A stretch of DNA of 64,000 nt from Vitrella brassicaformis (Eukaryota > Sar > Vitrellaceae), in contig CDMY01000390.1 of assembly GCA_001179505.1 (NCBI GenBank), positions 17,627 through 81,626 on the forward strand, read 5' to 3'. Made by a program: the position numbers and the translations under genes. The first letter of the stretch is position 1, and each line of letters begins with the position of its first letter. This document shows positions 23,794-36,281 of the stretch, in pieces. Under the pieces are notes generated by a model, which was given only the letters and a program-made list of their open reading frames with translations, was not told where the DNA came from and did no database searches.

Positions 23794-26700
23794 AAGGTAC
23801 CTGCACCGGAAGTTCCCGCGCAACGGCTTTGCCGGGATGGTCATGACTGGTGAGTCAGTGAGCCAGCCGTGAGATGAGCCCTGCACATACTGCTCCCACG
23901 CACACGCGCCTGTGTCTGTGGCACACACGTGTGTGTGCGTGTGTGTGTGTGTGTGTGTTTTGTAGGTGCGAAGGGTTCGAAGGTCAACTACTCGATGATC
24001 GGTGCGATGCTGTCGCAGCAAGACCTGGAGGGCAGGAGGGTACCCATGATGTTCACCTCCAAGTACGCTCCCTCCCAACACACCAAACAGGAGAGTCTTT
24101 TCCTTCTCTCTGCTCTGCGTGTGTGCAGGGCCCTGCCGTGTTTTGCCAAGTATGATCTGGGTGCGCGCAACGGCGGCCTCATCATGGACCGATTCCTCAC
24201 CGGACTCAGGCCACCGGTGTGTGTGTGTGTGTGTGTCTGTGTGTGTGAAGATGCGCGTGGACAGCAGCCCGTTCTCGTTTTTTTTCTGTTTTGTTTGTGT
24301 TGTGTTCCTGTGCCCTGCAGGAGTATTTCTTCCACTGCATGTCTGGGCGAGAGGGGCTGGTAGACACTGCCGTCAAAACTGCCAAGTGACCAGCAATCCA
24401 CACACACACACGCCTGTATGCCTGTATGTGAATCTGTGTGTGTGAATGTGTGTGTGAATGTGTGTGTGTGTGCGTCAGGTCCGGTTATCTGCAGCGGGCG
24501 TTGATGAAGACGATGGAGGGCATCACCTCGCTCTACGACAGCACCGTCCGCGACGCTGACGGGCTGGTTCTGCAATTCAAATACGGAGAGGACGGCGTCG
24601 ACGTCATGAAGTCGCCATACGTCGACAAATTCGAGTAACCATTTCAGCCTCACACCACACCCACCTGCACAAATGCTTCGCTTCCTCTCTACTCCCCCCC
24701 CCNNNNNNNNNNNNNNNNNNNNNNNNNNNNNNNNNNNNNNNNNNNNNNNNNNNNNNNNNNNNNNNNNNNNNNNNNNNNNNNNNNNNNNNNNNNNNNNNNN
24801 NNNNNNNNNNNNNNNNNNNNNNNNNNNNNNNNNNNNNNNNNNNNNNNNNNNNNNNNNNNNNNNNNNNNNNNNNNNNNNNNNNNNNNNNNNNNNNNNNNNN
24901 NNNNNNNNNNNNNNNNNNNNNNNNNNNNNNNNNNNNNNNNNNNNNNNNNNNNNNNNNNNNNNNNNNNNNNNNNNNNNNNNNNNNNNNNNNNNNNNNNNNN
25001 NNCCCCCCCCTTTTCGCCTCTGTCTATCTGTCCATCAGGTATGCGCTTGACAACTTGGCCATACTGCAAAGTCGCTACAGCACCGACAAGGCCATGTCGA
25101 CCCCGAACGTCGCCCGCTCCATCCGGCGGGCCGACGACTACTCCAAGCAGGTGGCGCGGGAGTTGCGGTCCATCAGACAGGCCGTCAAGGAGCGCAACCA
25201 GCAGAGGAAGGCCGTCGAGGAGAGGCAATTCGACCTTGGCCCAGCCATCGAGCGGATCGAGACTACCTTCAAGGACCCCTGGAAGGAGGTGGACGACCCC
25301 GCCCCGTCCAATCCGGAGATGTCGCCGCCTGACCCTTCGGCCGAGAAGTATCATCCCATGGCCAATGTCGGCAGCACATCCGAGAAGTATCGAGAGAAGA
25401 TCTTCGAGGTCAGCTCACCTCCCCCACCCACCCACCCACCCACACAGAGAGAGAGAGAGAGCCAACACGTGTTTGTGTTTTTTGCCCGTGTGTGTGTGTG
25501 CGTGTGTGTGTGTTCAGTGGATCAGGGGTAACCCGTTCCTTCTGAAGGACGCCGAGGCTTACATAGCTCAGATGGGGGAGGAGGGTTTGGAGGAGGAGGA
25601 CAGCAAGAAGAAGAAGGAGACCAAGATCAAGCACGTGGCACAGGGCAAGCTCATGACGCCCCAGGAGTTCCGCGTCATGATGATGCTCAAGTACCACGAC
25701 GGACTCCTCCAGCCAGGCGAGAACGTCGGATGCGTCGCCGCTCAGTCCATCGGCGAGCCCTCCACCCAGATGACGCTGAACACCTTCCACCTCGTCAGCA
25801 CACCCACCCACCCTTACACACGCCCACTCCCTCAATCATTCTTCCTGCTTGGCTCCATTTCGTCCATCAGGCGGGATCTGGTGGTGCGACGAACGTCACC
25901 CTGGGCATCCCCCGGCTAGTGGAGATCCTGCAGCGTGCCAGCCGCAAGCAGAAGACGCCCTTGGCGTATGTGGCCTTGCGGCGGATCCCCGACTGGCCCG
26001 ACTTCCAGCGAGTGTTTGGCGAGAGGGCCGGCTACCGCTGCAGGAAGGTCACCTACGCCCACTTCATGAAGGCCGTCTCCTTCAATAGACAGCTCGTCAC
26101 AATGGTGCGCCGGCCGCACAGGAAGATCGGCACACATTAAGGGTGATGACGGGGATGGGGCCTTCGTGTGTGTGTGTGTGTGTGGTCATCTTCTTAAGAT
26201 GGGTGAGGCGACCCACGGGCTCCCTCAGCGATGGTGGTACTTCCGCATGCGGTTCCACCTGCACGACATCCGGGAGATCGTGTCGGCCATGCCCTTCATC
26301 ACCTACGAGCAGATCGAGCAGATGTGCTACCAGAAGTACCTCCCGCGGCTCCTCAAGATCTTCAAGAAGATGTTCATGGTCTACTTCGACATCACAGAGG
26401 AGGCATGGGAGGGCTCCAAGGACTGGGGGCTCAAGGGCGGCAAGAGCAAGGCCGAACAAGCCCGGGAAGCGGAGGATGCTGCCGGCGGCGGTGGGGACGA
26501 CATCGACGATGCCGCCGCGGACGAGATGCGCGAGCCAGAGGGGGAGGAGGAGGGCGACAGCGACTTGGAGAGGGACGATGAGGCCGTCGACCCCCTCATC
26601 GGCGATGACGACGAGGGGCAGGACGAGGGCGCCCCGCGGGACCGCGACGAGGATCTCTATGAAGACGAGGAGGACATCCGCAAAAGAAAGCGTCGCCGCA

Positions 26701-28954
26701 AGAGGCGGGAAGAGGAGGGAGAGGAGGGAGAAGAGGGTGAGGAGGGCTCAGACCTCGACATCGACGAGGAGCTCATGATGGACGAGGGCGATGAAGATGA
26801 GGGCGAGGGCGAGGGAGACGAGTCCGACGAATCGGGGAAGGACAAAGACAGCGAGGCTGAGGAACAAGAAGAGGATGAAGAGGCAGCAGAGGAGGAGGAA
26901 GACCGCCCGGCCAAGAAACCCAAGAAGCCCACACCGCCCCCGGCAGCAGCAGCAGCAGCAGCGGCCGCCGCACCATCACCATCCCCCGCGCCAGAGAGCG
27001 ACGAGGGGGAGGAGCCAGAAGAGGTCGCCGACGAGGACATGGCAGACGCCGACCAAGACCAAGACCAAGACCGAGACCAGGACATGGCCGCCGCCGAGCA
27101 AGAAGACGAGGACGCAGGCGCCCCAGAGGAGAAGGAAGAGGAGAAGCCTCCCGAGAAGCCCAAGGGCTACCGGCAGGTCGACTGGAAGAAGCCCCTCCGC
27201 CCCGAGCGCCTCTCGCCCTTCCGACCCTGGAGCGACAACATCCGGCAGAGAGTGCTTCCCCGGCTAGACCTGCGCAGCGAGCAGGAGCACCGTCAGTACG
27301 GCTACTGGGACGGCAATGCCTATGTGGACCGGCGGGGGTACATCGTGGGGACTGTGGGGGTATTCAAGGCCTATGACAAGGAGGAGATGACGTCTGAGGA
27401 GTACAAGCCTCTCGAGGTCAGGGGCATCACCTTCAAGACGGAGGTCCTCGACTCACGTAAGCTTGCGGGGTGGGGGGATGCACAGCAGATACGAGATGGG
27501 GTGGACGATGTGTGTGTGTGTGTGTGAGATGCGTGTCAGGCAAGTCGTTGATCCGGGGTCCTATCATGTTCGACCGCAAAGGCAGCTGCATGACCCTCGA
27601 GTTCAAGTACAACGCCGACCTCTACCCAAAGTTAGCACACACACACGGACAAGAATGCACGAGCGCATTGTATGTGTGTGTGTGTGTGTCTGTCTGTTGC
27701 TGTGTGTGTGCGTACGTTTAGGGCGCTGGTCCCCAAGATCCAATGGCACCGGCCGTTCAGGAAGAAACTCATCTGCGGCTCGCAAAAAATCTCATGCTCC
27801 AAAGTCCTCAAGGTACCCGCGGCACTTACACAACTCTGCGTGTGTATGTGTCTACCCAATGTGTGCTCCGTGTGTGTGTGTGTGTGTGTGTGTACAGGAC
27901 AAGGATGGCGGGCGCAACACGGTGACGGGTGCCGAGTACGAGATAGAGTTCAACGGCATCGACTTCGGCATGTTCGGCAAACTCAAAGACGAATTCATCG
28001 ACCACACCAAGTTAGTCAGTCACCATATGGCCATCCACGCACACCCACACAGACAGAGAGGTTTGTCGATGCACTGTGCGCCTCTGGCTGGCTGCCTGCC
28101 AATGTGTGTGTGCAGGACACGGATGAACGACCCCTACATGACGCTGGTGCACTTGGGTGTGGAGGCGTCGCAGCGCATCATCATTCAAGAGGTACACACG
28201 CTACGCTACACTACCCTTCACACATGGGAGGGAGGTATGGGCGGCGGCTGTGGGGGACTGTGTCTGACTCCGTGTGTCCCTCCAGCTCGAGGCTGTCTTC
28301 TCGGTGTATGGCATCAACGTCAGCTTCAGGTGGGTATCCCTTGTAGGCGAGGCGTACGATCAGAGGAATGAACATGTTCATGGAGGCGATGATGGAGGGC
28401 CTCCGTCCCCTCTGCTGTGTCGGTGCGTGCAGGCATCTGTCGCTCATCGCCGATGTCATGTGCCGCAACGGTGGGCAGAGCCAGCCAGCCAGCCATGACC
28501 AGCTTGCTGACGCCTTACGTTCCATGTCTGCTGTGCTGCTTTGGTTCTGTCTGGTTCGGTCAGGGGACTACCGCTCCTTCAGCCGACACGGCCTCAAGGT
28601 ATCCATCCGTCATCCATCCATCCATCCATCCATACACACCACACCACACCACACCGCACCGCACCGCACCACAACGCCAACCACTCTCTCTGTCTCTGTA
28701 TGTGTGCGCCTCAGTATCACCACTCGTCGCTGCTGCGCATGTCGTTCGAGACCGCCCTGGGCAACCTCAACGAGGCCATCGAGACCGACGCCGCCGACCA
28801 CCTCACCACCCCGGCCGGCGCAGTGGTGGCCGGCAAGCTGGCCAGGGTGGGGACGGGGACGTTTGACATCCTGCCGGTGCTGCCCGCTGGCCAGGGGCCC
28901 GTCAAGAAAGAGTTCTCCTTCAGAGCCATCAAGATGGAGGAGGACGGAGAGTGA
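17405..28954 (+). CDS. RPA1: DNA-directed RNA polymerase I subunit RPA1 (A190)
   Basis: About 42 exons encode the largest Pol I subunit, which transcribes rRNA in the nucleolus. Recognisable in order: clamp start with zinc site [16 protein letters not shown], then [36 protein letters not shown], the catalytic magnesium loop [10 protein letters not shown] (about 20840), the funnel ([10 protein letters not shown]), the bridge and trigger region ([21 protein letters not shown] at 25725), the jaw, and a C-terminal exon with [15 protein letters not shown] ending at 28954. Pol I rather than II or III is supported by [12 protein letters not shown], the jaw organisation and the absence of a heptad CTD. 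The product is roughly 2,400-2,500 residues, far longer than the usual 1,700, because of a Lys/Glu/Pro/Ala-rich insert (22770-23200) and an acidic insert (about 26460-27165). A 300-N gap at 24703-25002 lies inside an intron. Confidence 0.95.
24703..25002. other. Scaffold gap, 300 N, flanked by poly-C
   Basis: Exactly 300 N, preceded by ten C and followed by eight C. The RPA1 exon before it ends in codon phase two (GA) and the one after begins with G, giving a continuous Glu-Tyr-Ala junction, so the gap probably contains only intron. Confidence 0.9.
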
Positions 28955-29167
28955 GTGATCATGGACGGGATTGGGCATGGTTGTTGGTTGTCGTCTTTGT
29001 GTCGTGTTTTATCGGCTGTGGGTGCGAGTTGGTGCTTTGCGACCTTTATTGCATTTGTGGGATTTATGGGGACCCATATAGACATAATGTGCATTCACAA
29101 GGTCACTGTTGGCCGGCGTCGAGTCAATCATTCACGCGTCGATGCGTCGCTTCACCATAGCCATGCA

Positions 29168-29775
29168 GGCGTCTGTGTGTCTGTGTGTCGACTCGCCGGC
29201 CATGTGGTCCTGGACTGAGTACAGCAACAAAATGCCGTCGTGACACTGACACACACCATAATCCGTGTGTGCGTCTGCGTGAGTCCGTCGAGTGGGAACG
29301 GGCCGACCTGTTTGTGTCCGATTCCGTAAGTGACGAGCAGTTTCTCTGCGAACGAGTTGGCGTATGTGTTGAGTTCCGTTCGTTCGTCGTGCTTGGCCCT
29401 CTTCTTGTCCTTGGCGAGTGAGTAGGGCAGCTTGGCCATGAGTGCGATGGCCAGTTGGTAGAAGGTCTTGCCGAGGCTTCCACAGGCGTGCTGCGTCTCC
29501 AGCCTGAACTTGAGCAGTCGCGTGTCGACGTCGTTGGCCTCGTCGTCGGTGAGCCATCCGTCGGGGTCACACAGCCAGATGGTCTCCCCCGCCTCGGCCG
29601 CCTCGCCGCGGTTGCAGCTCGTGGGGTCCAGGAACGGACTCGGGTAAGTGGACAGTGACCACTCCCTGCAAGCACCGTATCGCACGGTCACACACACAAA
29701 ACAGACAGAGAAGGCGTGATGTGGGGATGAGTGAATGAATCAGGGTGTCGTGCTCGGTGTTTGTGTTCCTTTCTC
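29168..29775 (-). pseudogene. Partial duplicate of the TPM-domain gene (exons 3-4)
   Basis: This segment is nearly identical to 42262-42885, including intron sequence, with only scattered substitutions and small indels by eye. It carries the complete third exon (EWSLSTYPSPFLDPTSC through TYGIGHKQ) and the start of the fourth (CHDGILLLYSVQDHMAG), but the signal-peptide exon and the exons for the C-terminal membrane helix are absent on either side. It lies between the convergent ends of RPA1 and the METTL4-like gene. A recent dispersed duplication is the simplest explanation; the open frame is still intact, so age is low. Confidence 0.75.
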
Positions 29776-29825
29776 ACTTGTTCTATATATACGGACCGGC
29801 ACTACATGGCCCCCACATCCATTTG

Positions 29826-31235
29826 TCAGCGCTGCTGGAACTTGAGCACCTCGTCGCCAACACAGACCCAGCCAGGCCGCAACTCACTGAACGGACATCC
29901 ATCAAAGACACCCACACACCTTGTTTGCTTGTTGGACTGCCCTTTTCGTTGGAGCCTTACCGTGCAAAAATCTCCATCATATCAAATGGTCCACTGATCA
30001 TCCCTTCGCCATTTCCACCACCAAACCCCAATGCCGGGCCGATAACGTGGCGCCACAGCACATCCGGGGGCGGCTTCCGCGAGTGCTGCCTCTTGGACGA
30101 CCACACAAGGCGCACCTTCCCCCTCTGATGCTCTGCCGAGGGAGCACATGGCCGTCCGATTATCAGCTGCTCGTACGGCTTGCGATGGGGCGACTTGAAG
30201 GGGCTGGTTAGCTTCAATCCATTGGTGAAGTCGACCTTGACCCACACGACCCTCAGCATCACTTGACGGATGAGTTCGCGCGTGACGAAGGCCTCGAAGG
30301 CAGGGTTGTTGGTGACCCATACGGCCAGAAGGCCTCGGTCAGGGCAGGGGAAGAACGTGGAGTAGGGCTGGCAGCGGAGAATCGAGTACAGCTCCTCCTG
30401 ACCTACATGCATATGCACCCGACGACAACACAGACAGACATACAGACAGACAGTCGAGTCGATTGGAAGAGCATGTGACTATCATGTGAGCGCTCACCAG
30501 GTCTCTGGTAGGCCTTGCTGCGCTTGACAGAGTGACATCGCCACGGGGGATCCATCTGCAAGATGCACACACACAAAGCATCATCTCAACCCACGAATCT
30601 CTTCTCTCCTTGCTCACCAGCACGAATCTGAATCCCTCTCTGGGTCTGATAGAGCCCAACCTCTGCCAAGGGTCCCCTCCCTGCTGATCTCCTGCGGCCG
30701 TCAGGCAGGTGAGCATGAATGCTGACCTCTCCGGCACGGAATAGACGCCCTGCCCTCCGTCCCTGTGTGTCAGCTGGAGGCTGACGGCGGCGTCCGATGA
30801 ATTGACCACCAGTCTGTCGACGAGCTGACCGATCTCCAGGGGAGTGGCGGAGTGGCTGGGGCTGAGAATGAGGGGATGGAGGGCGGGCGGACTCCATTGG
30901 CGGCACGCAGCCGCCAGGTCCGGCGAATGGTTGTCATCTTCTGGCAGTGGCCTCTTTCGTGCTGAGTCCGAAGCGGGAGCGGAAGCAGGACCAGGTCCCT
31001 CTGCCGAGCCTGTCTGGAGCCACTGCTGAAGCACAGCTAGCTCCTTCTCGATGAGCTCATGAAGCCGCTGTTGGCTCCACTCCCTCTCATCGTCCTCTGC
31101 TGGGAGATCTGCATCTGCCGCTTTCGCCAGATGGGAAGGATGCCCTGGAGCAGGATCTCTCTCATGTAGCAACACTGTTGACACTGAAGTGACCCAGTAG
31201 GCGCGAAGGAAGGGCATTTGCTCAAAAGTCTCCAA
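29826..31235 (-). CDS. METTL4: MT-A70 family adenine methyltransferase, METTL4-like
   Basis: Exons 31235-30618, 30555-30498, 30402-29961 and 29886-29826 sum to 393 codons. The catalytic motif DPPW occurs at residues 208-211, immediately followed by RCHSVKRSKAY, matching the DPPWxNKSVKRSxxY signature specific to METTL4 among MT-A70 enzymes. Downstream come GLLAVWVTNNPAF, WVKVDFTNGLKL, SPHRKPYEQLIIGR and the C-terminal EIFARELRPGWVCVGDEVLKFQ, all METTL4 landmarks in the right order. METTL4 enzymes add N6-methyl groups to adenine, reported for U2 snRNA (m6Am) and for DNA; which applies here cannot be read from sequence. The N-terminal 200 residues are poorly conserved and acidic. The last exon is only 61 nt and was found by phase and family alignment. 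The start ATG is the most upstream in frame; the 5' limit is less certain. Confidence 0.85.
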
Positions 31236-31758
31236 AAGTGTAAGCTCGCAAGTCGATCAGAAGCGGGTCGATCAGGAGGGGCCGGCAGCAGCCGATCTGG
31301 ACACAGTAGGCCACATCGCAGCAACATCGAGCGACGTTTATCGATTTCTTGCATCATGATTCATCCAATCTTCAGCCTGAGTGAGTCAACCAAACGTTGT
31401 AGCACAAGTGTGCACGTTCCCTCAGAGGGCCTCACTTTCAAACGATCAACAACGGAAGGATACACCGCAGGCACCCACCCCCACACACCATCCGATTCAT
31501 CCATCCATCCATCCGTTTGGTTCTGACAATGGGAGCAAGAACGGGTGGGAAGGCAAGACAGGCAGACAGTCAGCCACCGACTACCGACTCGACTTCCCAG
31601 CCCAGAAATACACAGACGGCGACCGCTTCAACAAAAGAAAAAGGCAAGCAAGCGAGCCCCGCACCCGCCCACCGCCCGTCGACCGACATGTATGTCCTTC
31701 AGTTCAGTTCAGGCTGTGCTGTCGTTGTGTAAGTGTACAGTACGGGTGTGCGTTTGAT

Positions 31759-34700
31759 TCAAACAATCGACTTCCCCTGTCTCTCCTGCTCCTCCTTGGC
31801 CTGCTGCTTGGCCTGCTGCAGCAGGTTGTTCCATCGTGACCCCCTCCTCTCCCGATCCTCCTTGGCCTTCTGCAGCGCCATGTTCCATCGTGACCCCCTT
31901 CTCGGCTGCTCACCAACTTCCTCCTGCGGCTCCTCTTTCTTTTGCTGTCCAGCCGCTCGCTGTGGGGATGTTGGCGAGGCCGAGCCGAAGCCGACTGAAG
32001 GCCTGGCGACAGTCTTGGCTTCAGGGGACCGGTGTAGGTCGATTTCGCTCCACTGCGATGCTCGGCGGACGTCGGATTGGCGGCGTGGGAAGTCCTGCGA
32101 CGGGCTTGGCAGGTCCTCCAGGGACGAGTCGGGAGTCGACTCTTCATCAATGTGCTGGGCCGTGGTGTCGGTGGGGCGCTGGTGACCACCCAGGTACTGC
32201 TGGTCGAACATCTGAGCGAACCTCGACTGCACACTCCCGCGCTTGACGCCTGAAGAGACACAGAGATTTTGCTTTCTTTCAACCTCGGTGTCTCCGTGTC
32301 TCGTCCCTTTGCCCTTTTGTGACCTCTGTCGAATGCGGCCATGTAGTCCACCGACTGGTGAGAGGTGTGAGATACGATGGACGACCGACGGTCACTCTCA
32401 TCGTCACTCATCGCCCGCACGCTGCCCCTTCCCTTGGCGACGCGCTCGCCCTCGCCGCCCTCGTGACCACACGATGAGACAGGCGACTCCTTCTCAGTCG
32501 GCTCACTGCCCGTAGATGTGCGGCAGCCGCGCTCCACCTCCGCTTCAGAGTCACTCGTCGTTGCTCGTGGGGGGAGTCTGACCACCTGCACTGGCGGTGG
32601 CAGCTGCTCGGTGTCGCTGGGCAGTGCAGCCGGCGGAGAAGGCTGCTCCGCTGCCGCCGATGACGAGAGGAAGGCCTTGCTCGTGGCCGATACGGCTGTG
32701 CTCCAGAGAGCGCCGAAGATGCTCTTGCTGGTGGAAGGGAGCGGCGATGAGGTGGGCGATGGGCTTCGCTCACTCTGCGCCCGCAGCGGGAGAGCGACGG
32801 CGTTCTTGACAGCCTGGTCGGGGACGACAGGCTCGGGCGGAGGAGTGCTGATCAGTGGGGGGGCGCTCTTGGTGGTGAGGGCGTCTGCCTGGGAAACAGG
32901 GGATGGCACGTTGACGACGCTGTCCCTCTGGCGCGAGACGGTGACATGGTGCTGGTGGAGGTCGAGCTGGTCAGGGGTCATGTAGTCGACGATGGATCGC
33001 CTCCCCGCCACTTCAGGCTGCTCCTGCGCCCGCCACAGCTTGACCGCCTCGATGAGCGCCACGTCAAAGTCATCCACGTTGGTCGACGACGATCGCCGGG
33101 GCCTCTCCTGTGCCTGCGCTCCACTGAGGTCGACGTCAAAGTGCCTGAGGAAGTTGAAGCAGCCGTCGCAGACCTTGCACCACGTCTCCTCCGCGCCCCC
33201 CTTTTCAGAAGCGGCGAAGGATCCCTTGTCCTTGGTCGCCAAGGCCTCCACCATAGCTTTCCTCATCTCTTGCTCGGCATTTTCGCGGGCCTCGGCAAAG
33301 TCACGTCTCGTGGGGGAGGCCTCGGCCATCGTGACGCGCTTCTGTGGAGAGAATGAACTCGTTGGCGCGCGGCGCAAGGACAGGGAGAACCGGGACTTGC
33401 GTCGCTCGGCGAGCTGCTCTGCAGCCGGCGAACCTGCCGAGGGCGATGGGGGCATGGCAGTGGGAGACATGGGCGAGGGGCTCGAAGGAGCGGCCGCCCC
33501 TCCTTGCCAGAGACTGAACCGTCGGACACCTGCAGATAGACAGAGAGATGAATGAAGGGGTGGGTCAGATAAAGAGGAGGGGTGCGGTGCATGCCATGTA
33601 TGGGATGGGCGGGACGGGCATTCACCTCACCTGCCATGGGCGACTTTGGGATTTTGGGTTGTCCGTCGTCTGCGACGGCTCCCGGGGCAAGGCTCCCGGG
33701 GATCTTGGCTCTCTTGCTGCAGCACTTGGGGCACAACTCAATGCCACAACGACCGCACACTCTAGACAACACACAAACAGAGGGAGAGGGAGAGGGAGAG
33801 ACTGGGGATTGATATCACGTATGGATGTGGGTGTCGTGTCGTGTCTCAGCTCTTTTGCAATTTGCTCACTCGCGAGGGATGTTCATGAAGAGCTGCTCAC
33901 AGATAGCGCATGATGATGCGACCAGGCTGGCCCCCGGTGTGCGTTCGGGGTCCTCCTCAACGTCCCCTGCCCGCGGCCCCGCATTCGGGCGGCCCCAGAA
34001 GTGCAGCTTCTCGCGCAGACCCTCCTCCGCCATCGACGGCCATTTCAGACGACTGAATCAATCAACGAATGAGGAAATGAGTGAATCATTGGGTCAGTGC
34101 GGGCAAACACATCTATCTGCGCACAATCTATTAAAATTGCTTGTGTGCTTTGCTTGTTTGTGTGCTTACGTGTATTCGTCTTTGAGTCGAATGATTTCGT
34201 TGTAGTGTCTCTTGACGAGCAGCTCTGGCTTGCCCACCTCGTCGCTACCCGTGCTGCCCCGCCGCCCGCTGCTCGGCGAGTCGTCCTCACTGCCGCTCTC
34301 CCAACTCTCGGGCTCACCACCTCGGTCGGCAGCATGGTCGCTCTCTCGGTCAGCCAGCCGCGACCTGTCCCACCCGATGGCGCCAAAGCTGGCCAGGAGG
34401 AGGGCGATCGCCTTGTGCTTGACGAGCTCCGAGGGAATCTGCCCCGGACCGCCGCCGCTGCTCGTGCCTTCACGCTTGTTGGGATGGGCGCCGAATCGGA
34501 GGAGCAGCTCAGTCATCTTGCGGTCGCCCTTTAGAATGGCCCAGTGGAGGGGAGTCTGCTTGGCTCGGTCGTCTGAAAACCAAAGGCACACATATATGCG
34601 ATGCGTGTCTGGCAAATGCTTGCACGATTGAAAGGAAAGACAATGACTGCACTAACGCACGCACACACACACGCACTTGTGGTGACATTGGGGTCAGCCC

Positions 34701-36281
34701 CGGCCCGCAGAAGTCGCTCAGCCGCCTCGAGGTGCCGCTCCACAACGAACACGTGGAGAGCCGAGACGTCAGGCAGCCCTTGGAAGCCCCGCCTTTGCCC
34801 TCGTGTGCTGTCTTTCTCGTCCCCGCCCGCCGCAATCGACACGTACACCCTCTTGGAGGTCCGTGAATCGATGCCGGGCGGGAAGCGCAGCAGATGGCCG
34901 AGGATGAGGAAGGCGGCCGTCTCATTGGGGATGCGGGCGGCCAGCTGCGGCACGGACCGCCCGCCGTAGTCGAGGATGTAGGGGTTGGCGCCGGCCTGCA
35001 GCAGCAGCCGCACCGCCTTGGGACTGCCTGCACGGATGGCCATGACCAGAGGGGTCTCGTTTGCATAGTTGAGGGGATCCAACTACAGGCAAGGAGAGAG
35101 AAGAAACATGTACACATGTGCAGGGTATATATACAGACATGTCTGTAGGTGGTGTAGTGGGTCTACAATGATATCGAGTCTGAGTAGCAGCGACAGTGTC
35201 CTCAGACTGCCAGTGAATGCGGCGATGTGGAGGCCGGTGTTATCCCACTCGTCGGGTTGATCGGGGTCCTCGCGGTGCAGCAACATCATCCGCAGGCCCT
35301 CCAGATCGTCATGCATCGCAGCATGGTACACAGTGCCACCAACCTGACAGTAAATAAACCACACACAGAGGAATCCTTTGTGTCAAGGAAGGGTGAGACA
35401 CGCACCTTCTCATGGCCGACGAGCAGCCGCTTGTACACCGGGTTTGGGAGGAATGTCGCGCCCAACATCGGATCTCTCGTCCGCCTTCTGCCCGACGCGT
35501 CTTTCAATGACTCATGCGGCCCCTTCTGACGCCCCTGACTGCCGTCGCTTGGATACACCCAGGCGTGAATCGCCCTGCGGAGGGTGTTGAGAAACAGCCT
35601 GCGCTCTTCTGTGGACTCGAAGCATATCATGCCCTGGAAGGCCACTGTGGCGGACAGGGGCTCTTCGAGGGCGACGACGGACTCGACTGCGATTCCGGGG
35701 AGGCTGTGGGTCTGCCATTCGAGCAAAGAGGGGGCGGTCTTGCGCTTGGGGTCCTTCTTCACCGGCCTGCCGTCTGCTGAGATCTGGTCCTGCAGACAGA
35801 CAGACAGACAGACAGACAGACGTACACACGGAGGCACATCATGTCCAGTCCAGTAGATGGCACGCCTGCATGTCTCCTCTACGCATGTCTGTGTGGCTCC
35901 GTCGCCCCTCACTGACCATCATGACGTGGCACCTCATCCATCTGAAGGGGATGGTGCGGTGGTGCTTGAACTTGCCGCTGGTGGAGGGGGGCTGAGTCAG
36001 CATCAGGCAGTCGGTGCAGATCATCGCCCATTGGGTGACGAAGTCACCCATCAGCAGCTGAGTCGTCAGCTGCTTCCGAGGCCGGTACACGATCCCGTGG
36101 GCGAAACACCTGACCACGCACAGACCATCATCCACAAAAGACAAAGGCGTGCAGTGCGAGAGAGCGCCTCTGACAGCATGAATGGGTACTTTCGCTCTCC
36201 CGCTGGCGTGACGGCCTTGATATAAGGGCTCTGGTCCGCCCCAATGAGGTCATTCCACCTGTCCTCGTGCACAATAGGCAT
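31759..36281 (-). CDS. PH-like, ankyrin-repeat and FYVE-like zinc-finger protein
   Basis: Several exons read in order from about 36281. First comes a PH-like region (CFAHGIVYRPRKQL to AFQGMICFESTEERRLFLNTLRRAIHAW, 36110-35560). Ankyrin repeats follow: TVYHAAMHDDLEGLRMMLL, TGLHIAAFTGSLRTLSLLL, TPLVMAIRAGSPKAVRLLL, SALHVFVVERHLEAAERLL and TPLHWAILKGDRKMTELLL (35364-34500). Then four Cys pairs as in FYVE fingers: CAIC (about 33910), CGRC and CPKC (about 33740), and CKVC (about 33180). A 480-residue Ser-rich tail ends in two repeats of RGSRWN and a Gln/Lys coiled coil, stop at 31759. The FYVE basic motif RHHCR is not conserved and about 140 residues separate the last two pairs. It is likely a phosphoinositide-related membrane adaptor (inference). 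The first exon boundary is unresolved: exon 31-codon M36281 does not phase with the next. Confidence 0.7.

Noticed and set aside
26657-27163. Ser-rich minus-strand frame
   Set aside because: Complement of the acidic GAG/GAC-rich RPA1 insert; no independent support.
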